Made by a program: the position numbers and the translations under genes. Source: Hahellaceae bacterium (GTDB taxonomy: Bacteria > Pseudomonadota > Gammaproteobacteria > Pseudomonadales > Oleiphilaceae). From it: a stretch of 64,000 nucleotides of DNA. Each line of letters opens with the position of its first letter. The first letter of the stretch is position 1. The DNA lies in NCBI GenBank assembly GCA_024234575.1, contig JACKOB010000002.1, positions 1,426,001 through 1,490,000 on the forward strand, given 5' to 3'. Below are positions 8,033-18,805 of the stretch, piece after piece. A model generated the notes under the pieces. It was given only the letters and a program-made list of their open reading frames with translations, was not told the DNA's origin and did no database searches.

Positions 8033-9022
8033 CTAGGTGATTTTATGGTGAGTGGCGTACTTTTCTAATAGCCAGTTTGCCGCTTTATCGGCTTCACAGA
8101 AGTTTTTTGCGGGCGGGCAGATTACGCCTGATTTCAGCCAGGATGATACCGTAGAGAGTTTTTTATCGGTGATCAAGTTGTCAATGCCCCTAACAATTCT
8201 GCCCTGCCGGGAAGGCGTTAATTCAATAATGCCGGTCGGTGCTGAAGAGGTGAGTGCTTCGTAGACCATTGATACGCTGTCAGGAGTCACCCACACCCGA
8301 TTAGCTGATTTAAGCTGCTCAGGCAACCAAGATGATGGTGTGTCCTGATGAGGCCATAGTGTGGCTCTGTCTGACAGTTTTAATTGATTCAATCTCGCCT
8401 GCAACGAGGACATAAAGTCTTCGGGGGTTCGACGAGAGTTGGTCAAATGCCAATGTCGTAGATCTTTCTCAACGATACTGATGATGCTGTCCAGCACTCT
8501 CGCTGTGCTCCAATCATAGTGTTTGGATATGCCACCAATCAGCATTAAACCGTCTTCTGTTCTGGGGCCTGTATTTGGTCTGACCACATTTAATACGCCT
8601 TGCGTACTCAAAATATCTGGACGCTCTGGTGGCGAGTCATGGCTAGGAATCACAGCCGCATCAAAAAAGCGATAGGGAAGTGAAGGTTTCATCAGCACCA
8701 CGGAAAAGCTGTGGTAAACTTTTTTTAGCGCCACTAAGGCTTTATGCGTCGCATGGCCCGCACCGATGACTATATCCGGGGCAGCCGCTTCGACATTCGA
8801 CTCGGCGGTTTGGTTGGTATTTAATTTACTCACCGCTTGCTGGATCGCGCTGAGTTTTTTGCGGTTAATCAGTTGCCACCAATGCACATCCAGTTTGTCT
8901 GTACCTATCCAAGAAATATCGACGGGAGTAAGTCGACCCAGGCTTTGTGCAAGACCTTTAAGCTGGTTTTTGTGTCCTGGCTTTTCATCTGTAATTAGCC
9001 AGACTCTTAAAGGTGCTGACAA
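8033..9022 (-). CDS. ELM1/GtrOC1-family protein (second paralogue)
   Basis: A putative GT-B-fold protein of the ELM1 family, about 329 residues. Diagnostic segments are VWLITDEKPGHKNQLKGL at the N-terminus, VIGAGHATHKALVAL in the middle, and VTPDSVSMVYEALTSS near the C-terminus. These match the corresponding segments of the paralogue at 2957-3994. No ATG is available near the family start. I place the start at TTG 9022-9020 because a GGAG lies about 7 bases upstream and the homologous region begins just after it. A longer TTG start at 9133 would add 37 atypical residues. It lies 16 bases upstream of a GT4 gene and diverges from waaA. Confidence 0.75.
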   Translation of the reverse strand: MSAPLRVWLITDEKPGHKNQLKGLAQSLGRLTPVDISWIGTDKLDVHWWQLINRKKLSAIQQAVSKLNTNQTAESNVEAAAPDIVIGAGHATHKALVALKKVYHSFSVVLMKPSLPYRFFDAAVIPSHDSPPERPDILSTQGVLNVVRPNTGPRTEDGLMLIGGISKHYDWSTARVLDSIISIVEKDLRHWHLTNSRRTPEDFMSSLQARLNQLKLSDRATLWPHQDTPSSWLPEQLKSANRVWVTPDSVSMVYEALTSSAPTGIIELTPSRQGRIVRGIDNLITDKKLSTVSSWLKSGVICPPAKNFCEADKAANWLLEKYATHHKIT

Positions 9023-9262
9023 GGGGGATCTCCGTGAAGAAATATTGCTGCAGAAACAGGCTAAGATTAACGAATAATACTGAGACGCAAACCCTGCGTT
9101 GACTAGAGCAAAAAATATAGTCGCTTTTGGCAATAATTGTTAGTAAATAAATCAGCCATGAAAATAAAGTGAATGTATAGCACAATGTCGGGCTGGCACA
9201 ATAGTAAGCAAAGAAAACTTGCCGGTGAGCATGATCGATAAACGCAAGTACGGAATTGTTTT

Positions 9263-10540
9263 ATGGGAAGACTAATTTATACCGCTTTATTTTTAATGCT
9301 CTATCCCCTGATATTGCTGCGCTTATGGCACCGCTCGCGCAAAGCACCGGCGTATGCTCAGCGATGGCGGGAGCGGCTGGGTTATTACCCGCAAGAGCTT
9401 GCGACGGTGCCGCATCAATCCATATGGGTACATGCCGTGTCTGTGGGTGAAACGATTGCCGCTTTACCTTTGATCAGAGCGCTGCAAGAACGACATCCGG
9501 CGATTCCCGTTATTGTTACCACCATGACGCCAACTGGTTCAGAGCGTGTGCAAGCCGCCTTGGGCAGCAGTGTGATACATGTGTATGCCCCCTATGATTC
9601 TCCGGGAGCTATCAAGCGGTTTTTGCGTCAGTTTCGCCCGCGATTGCTGGTGATTATGGAAACCGAGTTGTGGCCCAATACCATTCATTACGCGCGACTG
9701 TCTGGTGCCAAAGTTGCACTGGTTAACGCACGCTTGTCCGAGCGTTCGGCCCGGGGTTATGGCAAGGTGTCCTGGTTGTCACGGCCGCTAATGCGTAATC
9801 TGGATATTATTCTTTCTCAGGGGCAGTCAGACGCAGACCGATTTAAAAGTCTGGGGGTGCCAGCAGCGAATATAACCGTAACAGGCAGTATCAAATTTGA
9901 CCTTGCGGTTTCTGATGAGTGTTTACAGCAAGGCGCTGCACTGCGTGAAAAATTAGGACAGCAAAGACCGGTATGGATCGCCGCCAGCACCCACGACGGT
10001 GAAGATGAAGCGCTGCTGCGGGTACACAGGTCTTTGCAAGAGACCTTGCCAGACTTGTGTCTGATTCTGGTGCCGAGACACCCAGAACGCTTTAACGACG
10101 TCGTGCAGTTGGCTGCCAGGGCGGGCTATAGATTTGGCAGGAAAAGCTGTCCCGAAACGATATCAGCAGACATTGATGTGCTGGTGGGCGATACAATGGG
10201 CGAAATGATGGGTATGTACGCTGCATCGGATGTGGCGTTTGTTGGCGGTAGTCTGGTTCAGCATGGTGGTCATAATCCGTTAGAACCCGCAGCCCTGGGG
10301 TTGCCTATCGTTATGGGTGAGCATGTTTTCAACTTCGCAGATATTTGTGCGCGTTTGGAACAGGTACAAGGCTTGACTCGGGTGCGTGACGAACATGCCT
10401 TGCAATCGGTATTGCAGTTGTGGTTCCAAAATAGAGACGTAAGTGTTGCAACAGGTGCCAATGCGCAGCGATTTCAGCGGGATAGTCGTGGGTCGCTCAA
10501 ACAGGTTTTGGATCAGTTGGATAGTTTTTTGCAGCAATAG
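9263..10540 (+). CDS. waaA: 3-deoxy-D-manno-octulosonic acid (Kdo) transferase
   Basis: WaaA/KdtA transfers Kdo from CMP-Kdo to lipid IVA at the inner membrane, creating the inner core of LPS. The 425-residue length is normal. An N-terminal hydrophobic anchor precedes WERLGYYP-like sequence. HAVSVGETIAALPLI contains the conserved SVGE glutamate (Glu63). Further markers are METELWPN near residue 132, the VNARLSERS block, STHDGEDE, VPRHPERF, and GGHNPLEPA with the C-terminal GT-B signature. The ATG at 9263 is the first in frame at the conserved N-terminus. It sits beside lpxL-like and glycosyltransferase genes, consistent with an LPS locus. Confidence 0.95.
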   Translation: MGRLIYTALFLMLYPLILLRLWHRSRKAPAYAQRWRERLGYYPQELATVPHQSIWVHAVSVGETIAALPLIRALQERHPAIPVIVTTMTPTGSERVQAALGSSVIHVYAPYDSPGAIKRFLRQFRPRLLVIMETELWPNTIHYARLSGAKVALVNARLSERSARGYGKVSWLSRPLMRNLDIILSQGQSDADRFKSLGVPAANITVTGSIKFDLAVSDECLQQGAALREKLGQQRPVWIAASTHDGEDEALLRVHRSLQETLPDLCLILVPRHPERFNDVVQLAARAGYRFGRKSCPETISADIDVLVGDTMGEMMGMYAASDVAFVGGSLVQHGGHNPLEPAALGLPIVMGEHVFNFADICARLEQVQGLTRVRDEHALQSVLQLWFQNRDVSVATGANAQRFQRDSRGSLKQVLDQLDSFLQQ

Positions 10541-10565
10541 CGGACTAATAATTGCGGGTATAAGC

Positions 10566-10595
10566 GGCAAGGCAGTGAAAAAAGGCTGCCTTGCC
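10566..10595. terminator. Perfect inverted repeat between waaA and tolC
   Basis: A 10-bp perfect stem (GGCAAGGCAG at 10566-10575 with CTGCCTTGCC at 10586-10595) encloses a 10-base A-rich loop. It lies 25 bases after waaA and just before the converging tolC stop. There is no clear U-run on either side, so termination is plausible but not certain. Confidence 0.55.
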
Positions 10596-10602
10596 GTCTA
10601 CG

Positions 10603-11946
10603 CTAAGGGTTGCTGCTGGCGCTCGCGGGTGGGGCAAGTCTCAGCCAGGCGTTTAGGTCGATAATGTCCTGTGGGCTAAGGGTGCCTGCCGCCTGTTTAA
10701 TCAGAAGCGTGTCGATGACGTAATCATAGCGTGCAGTGGCATAGTCGAAAAGTGCGAGATAATAGTTCCGCTCCGCATCCAATACCTCCACAATATTTCG
10801 TGTTCCTACCGAATAACCTGCGCGGGTTGCTTCAAGTGCGCTTTCTCGCGAGACAATCAGCTGCTTTTGTGAATTGACAGTTTGAATGTCGGTATTGATG
10901 GTTCGATAGTAGCGCGTGGTATCTAACTTAACGTTTCTGGTGACGGTATCAAGGTTGTGGCGTGCTTCCTCAACTTGATAGCGGGCTTTTTTCACCGATG
11001 CCTGTGTACCCCCGCCCTGGTAAAGCGGCAGGTTAAACGAAAGTCCGACGCTTGCCTGATTCTGGTTGTCGTCTGCTGGTGATGGGCCGTTGAAATCCGA
11101 GTTGTCATAGCTGGCGTAGAGATCCAGCGTTGGATAGTGACCCGATTTTTCTACCTTCAATGATTCCTGAAGTGTTTCCAGGGTGTAACGCCCGGCTTTG
11201 ACCGAAAGGTTATTTGCCAGGGACTGTTCTAACCAGGCATTCAGGTTGGTGGGGGCCGGTTGCGTAATAGGGAAGTCTTCAGCCAGGACCGACAATGTAT
11301 CAATGCGCGTGCCAGTCAGGCGAGACAAGCTTTCAAGGGCAATGTCCAGGTTTCCTTCAGCACGAATTCTGGCGGTTTGGCTTGAGTCATAAGTTGCCCG
11401 CGCTTCATGCACTTCGGTGATGGCTATCAGGCCAACGTCAAAGCGTTCTTTTGATTGTTCCCACTGTCTTTTAAATGCAGCTTCTGCAGCTTGTGTCGTG
11501 GTCAACTGGTCTTGTGCCCGTAACACATTAAAGTAAGCGGTAGAAACGTCTAATATAAGTTGCTGCTGTGAAATTTCGAACTGAGCTTCGGCAATCTTCG
11601 TATTGCTTTTACTGGCTTGGTAGCTGAACCAGGTCTGTGCTCTAAAGACGGGTTGTGTCAGCGAAACCCCGTAAGTGGATGTAACGTAGCTATCGTCAGC
11701 GGCCTGGTCTGCAGTGCGGTCGTTATGGGCCGCTCCGGCACTTAAGTTGATTTGTGGCAATAGCCCGGCCAAAGCCTGGGATTCACCTTCTCTTTGCGCC
11801 ATCAATGACGCGTTAGAGGCAGCGATTGCTGAGTCGTAGTCCAATGCTAGTTTGTATGCAGTCGCGAGGTCTGTCGACAGCGCCGGGTTACTAAATGCTA
11901 TGCCTGTCAATAGCAAAGCTTGAGCAAATGGAATTTTCTTTAGCAT
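10603..11946 (-). CDS. tolC: TolC-family outer-membrane channel
   Basis: TolC-like proteins form the trimeric outer-membrane/periplasmic exit duct for RND efflux pumps and type I secretion. The mature protein shows two repeated OEP halves, with recurring YKLALDYD, LILDVSTAYFNVLRAQD and ATRAGYSVGTRNIVEVLDAE segments. A Sec signal (MLKKIPFAQALLLTGIAF then ALS) begins at the ATG at 11946, giving 447 residues. A GTG at 11970 would add eight residues before the signal, which is less likely. The divergently placed thiC and the nudF group beyond match the order I recall around the TolC/OpmH gene in Pseudomonas. Confidence 0.9.
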   Translation of the reverse strand: MLKKIPFAQALLLTGIAFSNPALSTDLATAYKLALDYDSAIAASNASLMAQREGESQALAGLLPQINLSAGAAHNDRTADQAADDSYVTSTYGVSLTQPVFRAQTWFSYQASKSNTKIAEAQFEISQQQLILDVSTAYFNVLRAQDQLTTTQAAEAAFKRQWEQSKERFDVGLIAITEVHEARATYDSSQTARIRAEGNLDIALESLSRLTGTRIDTLSVLAEDFPITQPAPTNLNAWLEQSLANNLSVKAGRYTLETLQESLKVEKSGHYPTLDLYASYDNSDFNGPSPADDNQNQASVGLSFNLPLYQGGGTQASVKKARYQVEEARHNLDTVTRNVKLDTTRYYRTINTDIQTVNSQKQLIVSRESALEATRAGYSVGTRNIVEVLDAERNYYLALFDYATARYDYVIDTLLIKQAAGTLSPQDIIDLNAWLRLAPPASASSNP

Positions 11947-12417
11947 GGTAAAATATTTCCTGTCCGCCACGGGTGCGGCCTGTGAATGGAGTTAAGCCTG
12001 AGATGCAAAAGTACGCCTCTGCCACTGCGCTTTTTATAAGCTATTGCGTGGGCTTTTTCAAATAAAGTTTTAGGTGTAAACATTGGGCCTGATGAAACTT
12101 TTGGGTGCCTTGATTATGTCATCGGTGCTGCGAATTGCGCCCGTTTCCAACGCATTGTCTGGACATTGGCTGACATTATTTTTACACTCGCACCTGCTAA
12201 AACTTGTCGGGGTGCGAGGAGTCAGTGGCGAATTCGCTCACTGTGCTCTTGCTGAGATTGCCTTTGCAGAACCCGTTGACCTGATCCAGATAATGCTGGC
12301 GAAGGGAGCAAGTGATCCCGTTACTGTATCGGTTTGCTGGCCGATAAAGAGCATCAACTGCGGTAATCATTTGTTGGCCCTTACAAGCGGTGTTGTCATG
12401 ACTTGAAGGAACCCTGA
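11947..12417 (+). promoter_or_regulatory. tolC/thiC intergenic region with candidate thiC promoter
   Basis: This 471-base divergent region contains no convincing gene. A candidate thiC promoter is TTGTCT at 12155-12160, a 16-base spacer, and TATTTT at 12177-12182. It would start transcription about 10-15 bases before the TPP riboswitch. The tolC side (12000-12080) is AT-rich, but I cannot pick its promoter with confidence. The last 100 bases form the thiC leader, ending with an AAGGA Shine-Dalgarno at 12406-12410. Confidence 0.5.
12202..12313 (+). ncRNA. TPP riboswitch (THI element)
   Basis: The conserved thi-box blocks appear in order: CGGGGTGC at 12208-12215, GCTGAGATTG at 12251-12260, ACCCGTTGACCTGATCC at 12271-12287, and TAATGCTGGCGAAGGGA at 12291-12307. 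The closing P1 helix is ACTTG (12202-12206) with CAAGT (12309-12313). It lies in the leader of thiC and should repress expression when thiamine pyrophosphate binds. The 100 bases after it, before the start codon, form the expression platform. Confidence 0.95.
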
Positions 12418-14298
<1,881 letters not shown>

Positions 14299-14314
14299 TT
14301 GTGCATTATCGACG

Positions 14315-14343
14315 ATATGCCCTAAAGTGGCAGAAGGGCATAT
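14315..14343 (+). terminator. Hairpin between thiC and nudF
   Basis: A 9-bp perfect stem, ATATGCCCT at 14315-14323 with AGGGCATAT at 14335-14343, has an 11-base loop. No U-run follows (TGTATTG). It may be a weak terminator, a processing site or an mRNA-stabilising 3' structure separating thiC from the nudF group. Confidence 0.4.
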
Positions 14344-14369
14344 TGTATTGATTGCGCCAGAGGTGATCC

Positions 14370-15038
14370 GTGACGGAAGATAACGTGAAGAAAGCAGCTA
14401 ACGAGCAAGCCGCAGAAGTATCGGCCGGTTTAGGGGAGGGCGACTATCGCATTATCGAGAAAGAACGCTGTTTCGATGGCTTTTTTAAAATCGATAAGCT
14501 GACCATCACCCATAAGCTGTTTGCAGGTGGCTGGATTGAGCCGATCCAGCGAGAACTGTTTGTCCGTGGTGATGCCACCTGTTTGCTCCCCTATGATCCG
14601 GTCTTGGATAAAGTGCTGCTTATTGAGCAGTTCCGTGTCGGGGCCTGCATGCGTGATACGTCTCCCTGGCTACTCGAAATGATCGCCGGCATCAATGAGC
14701 CGGATGAGTCGCCTGAGTCTGTCGCCAGAAGGGAAGCCGTTGAAGAGGCCGGTATTGAGGTGGGTGAGATGGTCAAGATTTGTGATTATTTCGTTTCACC
14801 CGGCGGTACCAACGAAAAAGTACACCTGTATTGCGCACAGGCCGACGTGGCAGAGGCTGGTGGGATTCATGGGTTGCGGGATGAAGGCGAGGATATTCGC
14901 GTTGTTGTTTTGTCACGGGAGGAGGCTTACGGCTTGGTTCGTAGCGGAAAAATAGACAACGCGGCGTCCATTATGGCGTTACAGTGGTTACAATTGAATT
15001 ATCAAGCACTGGTGGCAAAATGGGCCCCTCAATCTTGA
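14370..15038 (+). CDS. nudF: ADP-ribose pyrophosphatase (NUDIX)
   Basis: NudF hydrolyses ADP-ribose to AMP and ribose-5-phosphate, removing a reactive metabolite. The 222-residue protein has the complete NUDIX box from about residue 107, running through AGINEPDESPESVARREA and VEEAGIEV (GX5EX7REUXEEXGU). The upstream FVRGDATCLLPYDP and the downstream FVSPGGTNEKVHLYCA dimer/substrate segments are also present. The start is GTG 14370, with an AGAGGTGA Shine-Dalgarno about 5 bases upstream. It begins the nudF-yqiB-cpdA-yqiA run. The next gene starts inside its 3' end. Confidence 0.93.
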   Translation: MTEDNVKKAANEQAAEVSAGLGEGDYRIIEKERCFDGFFKIDKLTITHKLFAGGWIEPIQRELFVRGDATCLLPYDPVLDKVLLIEQFRVGACMRDTSPWLLEMIAGINEPDESPESVARREAVEEAGIEVGEMVKICDYFVSPGGTNEKVHLYCAQADVAEAGGIHGLRDEGEDIRVVVLSREEAYGLVRSGKIDNAASIMALQWLQLNYQALVAKWAPQS

Positions 15039-15493
15039 TTCGGCGTAAAAAGCGGTATGTTGCGGATATATCTCGTTTAGGCGCTGTGTGCGAGGCTAAT
15101 TACTTGCGCGTGCGAAAACTAATGAACCTGCTGGAAGACGGTGCCAGTGGTGTAGAGCTGGTGCTGAAAAATCAGCAGGGTTATTTGGGGGCGGTAAAGT
15201 TGCAAGTGCTCGAAAACTGCAAATTTACGCAGACCATCATGCTGGAGCAAACACATACCAGTGGTAAATGGCTGAATAATCCGAGAATAACGGTCCGTGT
15301 TTATCATGATGTTTCGATGGCCGAAGTGATAAGCTGCTATCGGCATCAGCGAATTGAAGCGGTTAACGCTTATCCTAATCGCTTTATGCATCACCCTGAT
15401 GAAAAGGTCCAGATTAACGTTTTTCTTGCCGATTGGTTGGCTTTTTGCCTGCGCTTTGGTTGTTTGGATGTTGGCTATATCGACAAATTGTGA
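15020..15493 (+). CDS. yqiB: DUF1249 protein (YqiB family)
   Basis: A small protein of unknown biochemical role (157 residues from the ATG at 15020). The family signature segments are MLEQTH, ITVRVYHDVSMAEV, YPNRFMHHPDEKVQINVF and LADWLAFCLRFG. These align with E. coli YqiB as I remember it. The ATG at 15020 overlaps the end of nudF by 19 bases. An in-frame GTG at 14984 is possible but lacks homologous sequence. Its conserved position between nudF and cpdA supports identity but not a function. Confidence 0.88.
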   Translation: MGPSILIRRKKRYVADISRLGAVCEANYLRVRKLMNLLEDGASGVELVLKNQQGYLGAVKLQVLENCKFTQTIMLEQTHTSGKWLNNPRITVRVYHDVSMAEVISCYRHQRIEAVNAYPNRFMHHPDEKVQINVFLADWLAFCLRFGCLDVGYIDKL

Positions 15494-15619
15494 CGCCTTA
15501 ACTGGACAAATTTTCGGTGCGGGGTAGGCTTAATTTCGTGCGATGGTGCATTAAATATCACCCAACGAGTCTTTATTGTTGGCCAGGCTCACTTAATAAC
15601 TCCGAAAAGTCTATGGCAC

Positions 15620-16444
15620 ATGGTTGCAAAAAATAGAGAACACGTACTTTCAGCGGAGCGGCCATTGCGTATCGTGCAATTGACTGACTCACACCTGCGC
15701 CGCGATCGTGCGGGTAAGTTGCTTGGCATGAATACACGGGACAGTCTTGCCGCAGTGCTCTCTTCGGTGCAAACCAATCATCCTCGCCCGGATTTGATCA
15801 TTGCCAGCGGCGATATTGCTCAGGATGGCTCGCCCGCGGCGTACCAATACTTTGCAGACTCATTACACGCCTTTGACTGTCCTGCCTACTGGTTTACAGG
15901 CAATCATGATAGCGCCGCTAACCTGCAGGCGGTGGCCGGTGAGGCAAGTGCCTTGCGCCGGGCGGAAGTATTTGGCTCGTGGTTATTGATCTTTATGAAT
16001 TCAGCGGTGAGTGGTCAGGTGCATGGTGTCATGGGTGCAGATGATTTGCGGTGGTTAAATCAGACGTTAAGCCGCCATTCTGACAAGCACGTTTTAATTA
16101 GTTTTCACCACCATCCGGTCGATATCGGATCGGTGTGGCTTGATAAAATTGGCCTTAAAAATCGTGACCAGCTCTGGCACGAAATAAGGCAGTTTACCCA
16201 GGTTAAAGCGATACTAATTGGTCATGTGCATCAGCTATTCGACCAGGTCGTTGATGGCGTAAGAGTATTAGCAACACCGTCAACCTGCATCCAATTTCTA
16301 CCGAATTCGAAAGAGTTTGCGATTGACTCGCAAGCCCCAGGCTATCGTTGGCTTAACTTGTATGATGATGGAAGTATTGAAACCGACGTTATTAGGGCGA
16401 CCGACTTTTCGTTTGAGGTAGACATGGATAGTGATGGTTACTAG
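15620..16444 (+). CDS. cpdA: 3',5'-cyclic AMP phosphodiesterase CpdA
   Basis: CpdA belongs to the class III cyclic nucleotide phosphodiesterases (calcineurin-like metallophosphoesterases) and hydrolyses cAMP to AMP. The dinuclear metal-site motifs occur in order: LTDSHL (Asp23, His25), ASGDIAQD, FTGNHDS, SFHHHPVDIG and LIGHVHQ. The length, 274 residues, is typical. The gene context nudF-yqiB-cpdA-yqiA is the usual one in gammaproteobacteria, so the assignment is firmer than for a generic phosphoesterase. The cAMP-Crp target system lies outside the window. Confidence 0.92.
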   Translation: MVAKNREHVLSAERPLRIVQLTDSHLRRDRAGKLLGMNTRDSLAAVLSSVQTNHPRPDLIIASGDIAQDGSPAAYQYFADSLHAFDCPAYWFTGNHDSAANLQAVAGEASALRRAEVFGSWLLIFMNSAVSGQVHGVMGADDLRWLNQTLSRHSDKHVLISFHHHPVDIGSVWLDKIGLKNRDQLWHEIRQFTQVKAILIGHVHQLFDQVVDGVRVLATPSTCIQFLPNSKEFAIDSQAPGYRWLNLYDDGSIETDVIRATDFSFEVDMDSDGY

Positions 16445-16470
16445 GCGTCAGCATAAAGATTCTTGATTTA

Positions 16471-17082
16471 ATGTCGGCAATAAAGATGCCTCATCCACAG
16501 ACTCTGATTTATTTGCATGGGTTCAACAGTTCGCCGCAGTCGCGGAAAGCGACACTATGTGCTGCTTACCTGGCAGCTCACCACCCTGATGTGAAATTAT
16601 TGGTACCAACACTGCCGATTGATCCCTTGTCGGCGGTCGCTGAGGTGGCGAAAATTATAGAAGAGCAATCTCTCTTGTCTCATGTCGGGTTAATCGGGAG
16701 TTCCCTTGGTGGTTATTATGCGTTGTACCTGGCAGAGAGGTATGGCCTAAAAGCCGTGCTGGTGAATCCTGCCCTCATGCCTTACAAGCTATTGGTTGAT
16801 TATCTAGGTATTAATGTTAATCAATACACCGGGATGACATACGAGCTGCAGCCCCGGCACATCGATGACTTGCTATCCCTGCAAACGAAAGCGCCGTCTC
16901 TCCCCAAGAATATCTTTGTTGTCACGCAGACTGGCGATGAAGTACTGCCATATCAAGAGGCGATCACGCTTTTGCCGTTATCTCCTTTTTGGATTCAGCC
17001 AGGCGGGGATCATGCGTTCGTCGACTTTGACTGTGTTCTTCCCGCTATTGTGCACTTTCTTTTAGCGCCATCGCGCATTTAA
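16471..17082 (+). CDS. yqiA: YqiA-family alpha/beta hydrolase (esterase)
   Basis: A small alpha/beta-hydrolase of 203 residues. LIYLHGFNSSPQS forms the oxyanion-hole HG region. GLIGSSLGGYYALYLAERYG contains the GxSxG nucleophile elbow with Ser78. TGDEVLPY probably provides the acid and GGDHAFVDF the histidine. E. coli YqiA is an esterase of unknown physiological substrate. In most relatives parE follows directly; here the glycine cleavage cluster follows instead. Confidence 0.9.
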   Translation: MSAIKMPHPQTLIYLHGFNSSPQSRKATLCAAYLAAHHPDVKLLVPTLPIDPLSAVAEVAKIIEEQSLLSHVGLIGSSLGGYYALYLAERYGLKAVLVNPALMPYKLLVDYLGINVNQYTGMTYELQPRHIDDLLSLQTKAPSLPKNIFVVTQTGDEVLPYQEAITLLPLSPFWIQPGGDHAFVDFDCVLPAIVHFLLAPSRI

Positions 17083-17247
17083 TGGCGAAAGCCCGAAGCA
17101 CACAGCTGTTTAAAACCGGCCTATAAAAAATACGCATATTGGTTTGATTAATGTAAAATGGCGCCTTTTCCGGCTGGCTGTTAACTGCATTTTTACAATG
17201 GCGAGCGTTACTTATTGATTCGGCATTCATTTTTATAAAGGTGATGT

Positions 17248-18330
17248 ATGGGCAACAAGACTCCATTGTACGAAACGCACGTCGCATGTGGCGGGAAAAT
17301 AGTCGATTTTGGTGGTTGGGATATGCCGATTCACTACGGATCTCAAATAGAAGAGCACCATATTGTACGAAAAAGCGCTGGCATGTTTGATGTTTCTCAT
17401 ATGACCATCGTTGATCTGTCTGGGGTTGATAGCAAAAAGTTTTTGCAGTATTTACTGGCTAATGATGTCGATAAATTAAAGACTCCTGGAAAGGCTCTCT
17501 ACTCTGGCATGCTCAATGCCGAGGGGGGCGTTATCGATGACCTTATCGTCTATTGGTTGGGTGATGAAAGCTACCGCCTGGTTGTAAACTGCGCCACGCG
17601 AGAAAAAGACCTTGCATGGATGAATACGCAGGCATCTGGTTTCAACGTGAAATTAACCGAGCAGCCCAAGCTGGCAATGGTTGCAGTGCAAGGGCCAGAG
17701 GCCATAGAAAAAGTGAGGTCGGTTGTCAGCACAGCAGATGCGGATATTATCGGTAACCTGCAAGTGTTTCAGGGCAAGGTTGCTGGGGAGCGTATGTATT
17801 GCCGAACCGGTTATACCGGTGAAGACGGCCTTGAAGTCATCGTACCTGATACCGAGGTGGTGGCATTCTGGCAGGCGTTGGTTGATGCCGGTGTCGCCCC
17901 TTGCGGTCTTGGGGCTCGCGATACCCTGCGCCTGGAAGCAGGCATGAATCTCTACGGTTCGGATATGGATGAGACGATCTCTCCACTAGAGGCCAATATG
18001 GGGTGGACAATTGCCTGGCAGCCCGAGAGCCGTGATTTTGTTGGCAGAGCGGCACTTGAACAGCAAAAAAAGTCTGGTCCGAAATTTAAGCTGGTCGGGC
18101 TTGTGCTGCGGGAGAAAGCCATTCTGCGATCGCACCAAAAAGTGATCACCGCGCTGGGTGACGGCGAAATCACCAGCGGAACATTTTCTCCGACGCTGGG
18201 TTTTTCCGTGGCAATGGCGAGAATTCCCGCCGCTGCGGAAGGCCGTTGTCAGGTCGAAATGCGTAAGAAAAATATGGATGTTGAAATCGTGTTGTTGCCA
18301 TTTGTCAGGAAGGGCAAGCAGGTTTTCTAG
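17248..18330 (+). CDS. gcvT: Glycine cleavage system T protein (aminomethyltransferase)
   Basis: GcvT transfers the aminomethyl carbon from lipoyl-GcvH to tetrahydrofolate, releasing ammonia and giving 5,10-methylene-THF. The 360-residue protein begins [21 protein letters not shown], with [13 protein letters not shown] and AGMFDVSHM characteristic of the family. [12 protein letters not shown] lies mid-protein and [18 protein letters not shown] contains the folate-binding region. AAAGGTG upstream is the Shine-Dalgarno. It leads the gcvT-gcvH-gcvPA-gcvPB cluster. I looked for a glycine riboswitch in the 165-base leader and did not recognise one. Confidence 0.97.
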   Translation: MGNKTPLYETHVACGGKIVDFGGWDMPIHYGSQIEEHHIVRKSAGMFDVSHMTIVDLSGVDSKKFLQYLLANDVDKLKTPGKALYSGMLNAEGGVIDDLIVYWLGDESYRLVVNCATREKDLAWMNTQASGFNVKLTEQPKLAMVAVQGPEAIEKVRSVVSTADADIIGNLQVFQGKVAGERMYCRTGYTGEDGLEVIVPDTEVVAFWQALVDAGVAPCGLGARDTLRLEAGMNLYGSDMDETISPLEANMGWTIAWQPESRDFVGRAALEQQKKSGPKFKLVGLVLREKAILRSHQKVITALGDGEITSGTFSPTLGFSVAMARIPAAAEGRCQVEMRKKNMDVEIVLLPFVRKGKQVF

Positions 18331-18406
18331 AGTTGTTTTTTTACTAGTTTAATATATACCTATCAAGTCAGTTTGATATCTACAGTTTAGCTAAGGAACG
18401 TTTGAA

Positions 18407-18805
18407 ATGAGCCAAATACCAAGTGAGTTGAAGTACCTCTCCAGCCATGAGTGGGTCAGAATTGAAGAAGATGGCACGGCCACAATCGGCATTACCGATC
18501 ATGCTCAGGATCTTTTGGGTGATGTTGTTTTTGTTGACCTGCCAGATGTTGGCGCTGAAATAAACGCAGGTGATGAAGCCGGTGTGGTTGAGTCTGTGAA
18601 AGCGGCATCCGACATTTTTTCGCCCTTGTCCGGAGAAGTTATCGCCATCAATGAAGCATTGGAAGAGTCGCCAGAGCTGGTCAACGCTGACCCCTATAAT
18701 GATGGCTGGTTTTTCAGAATTAAAATTTCGGACACCAGTGAGCTTGAAGCTTTGTTGAGTGCTGATGATTATGCTGAGGCCTGTGAAGCCGAAGAAGATC
18801 ATTAA
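18407..18805 (+). CDS. gcvH: Glycine cleavage system H protein
   Basis: GcvH is the lipoyl carrier that shuttles the aminomethyl intermediate between the P, T and L proteins. The 132-residue protein contains the [20 protein letters not shown] start of the hammerhead fold. The lipoylation lysine is Lys65 within [11 protein letters not shown]. The C-terminal [15 protein letters not shown] segment is conserved. An AAGGA Shine-Dalgarno precedes the ATG. It follows gcvT by 76 bases. L protein (Lpd) is not encoded here and would be shared with other dehydrogenase complexes. Confidence 0.97.
   Translation: MSQIPSELKYLSSHEWVRIEEDGTATIGITDHAQDLLGDVVFVDLPDVGAEINAGDEAGVVESVKAASDIFSPLSGEVIAINEALEESPELVNADPYNDGWFFRIKISDTSELEALLSADDYAEACEAEEDH

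Noticed and set aside
12083..12406. Short plus-strand open frame in the tolC/thiC intergenic region
   Set aside because: It spans the thiC promoter and TPP riboswitch; the translation has no recognisable family.
17083..17247. Possible glycine riboswitch before gcvT
   Set aside because: I looked for the tandem or single glycine aptamer blocks and did not see them. A covariance search would be decisive.
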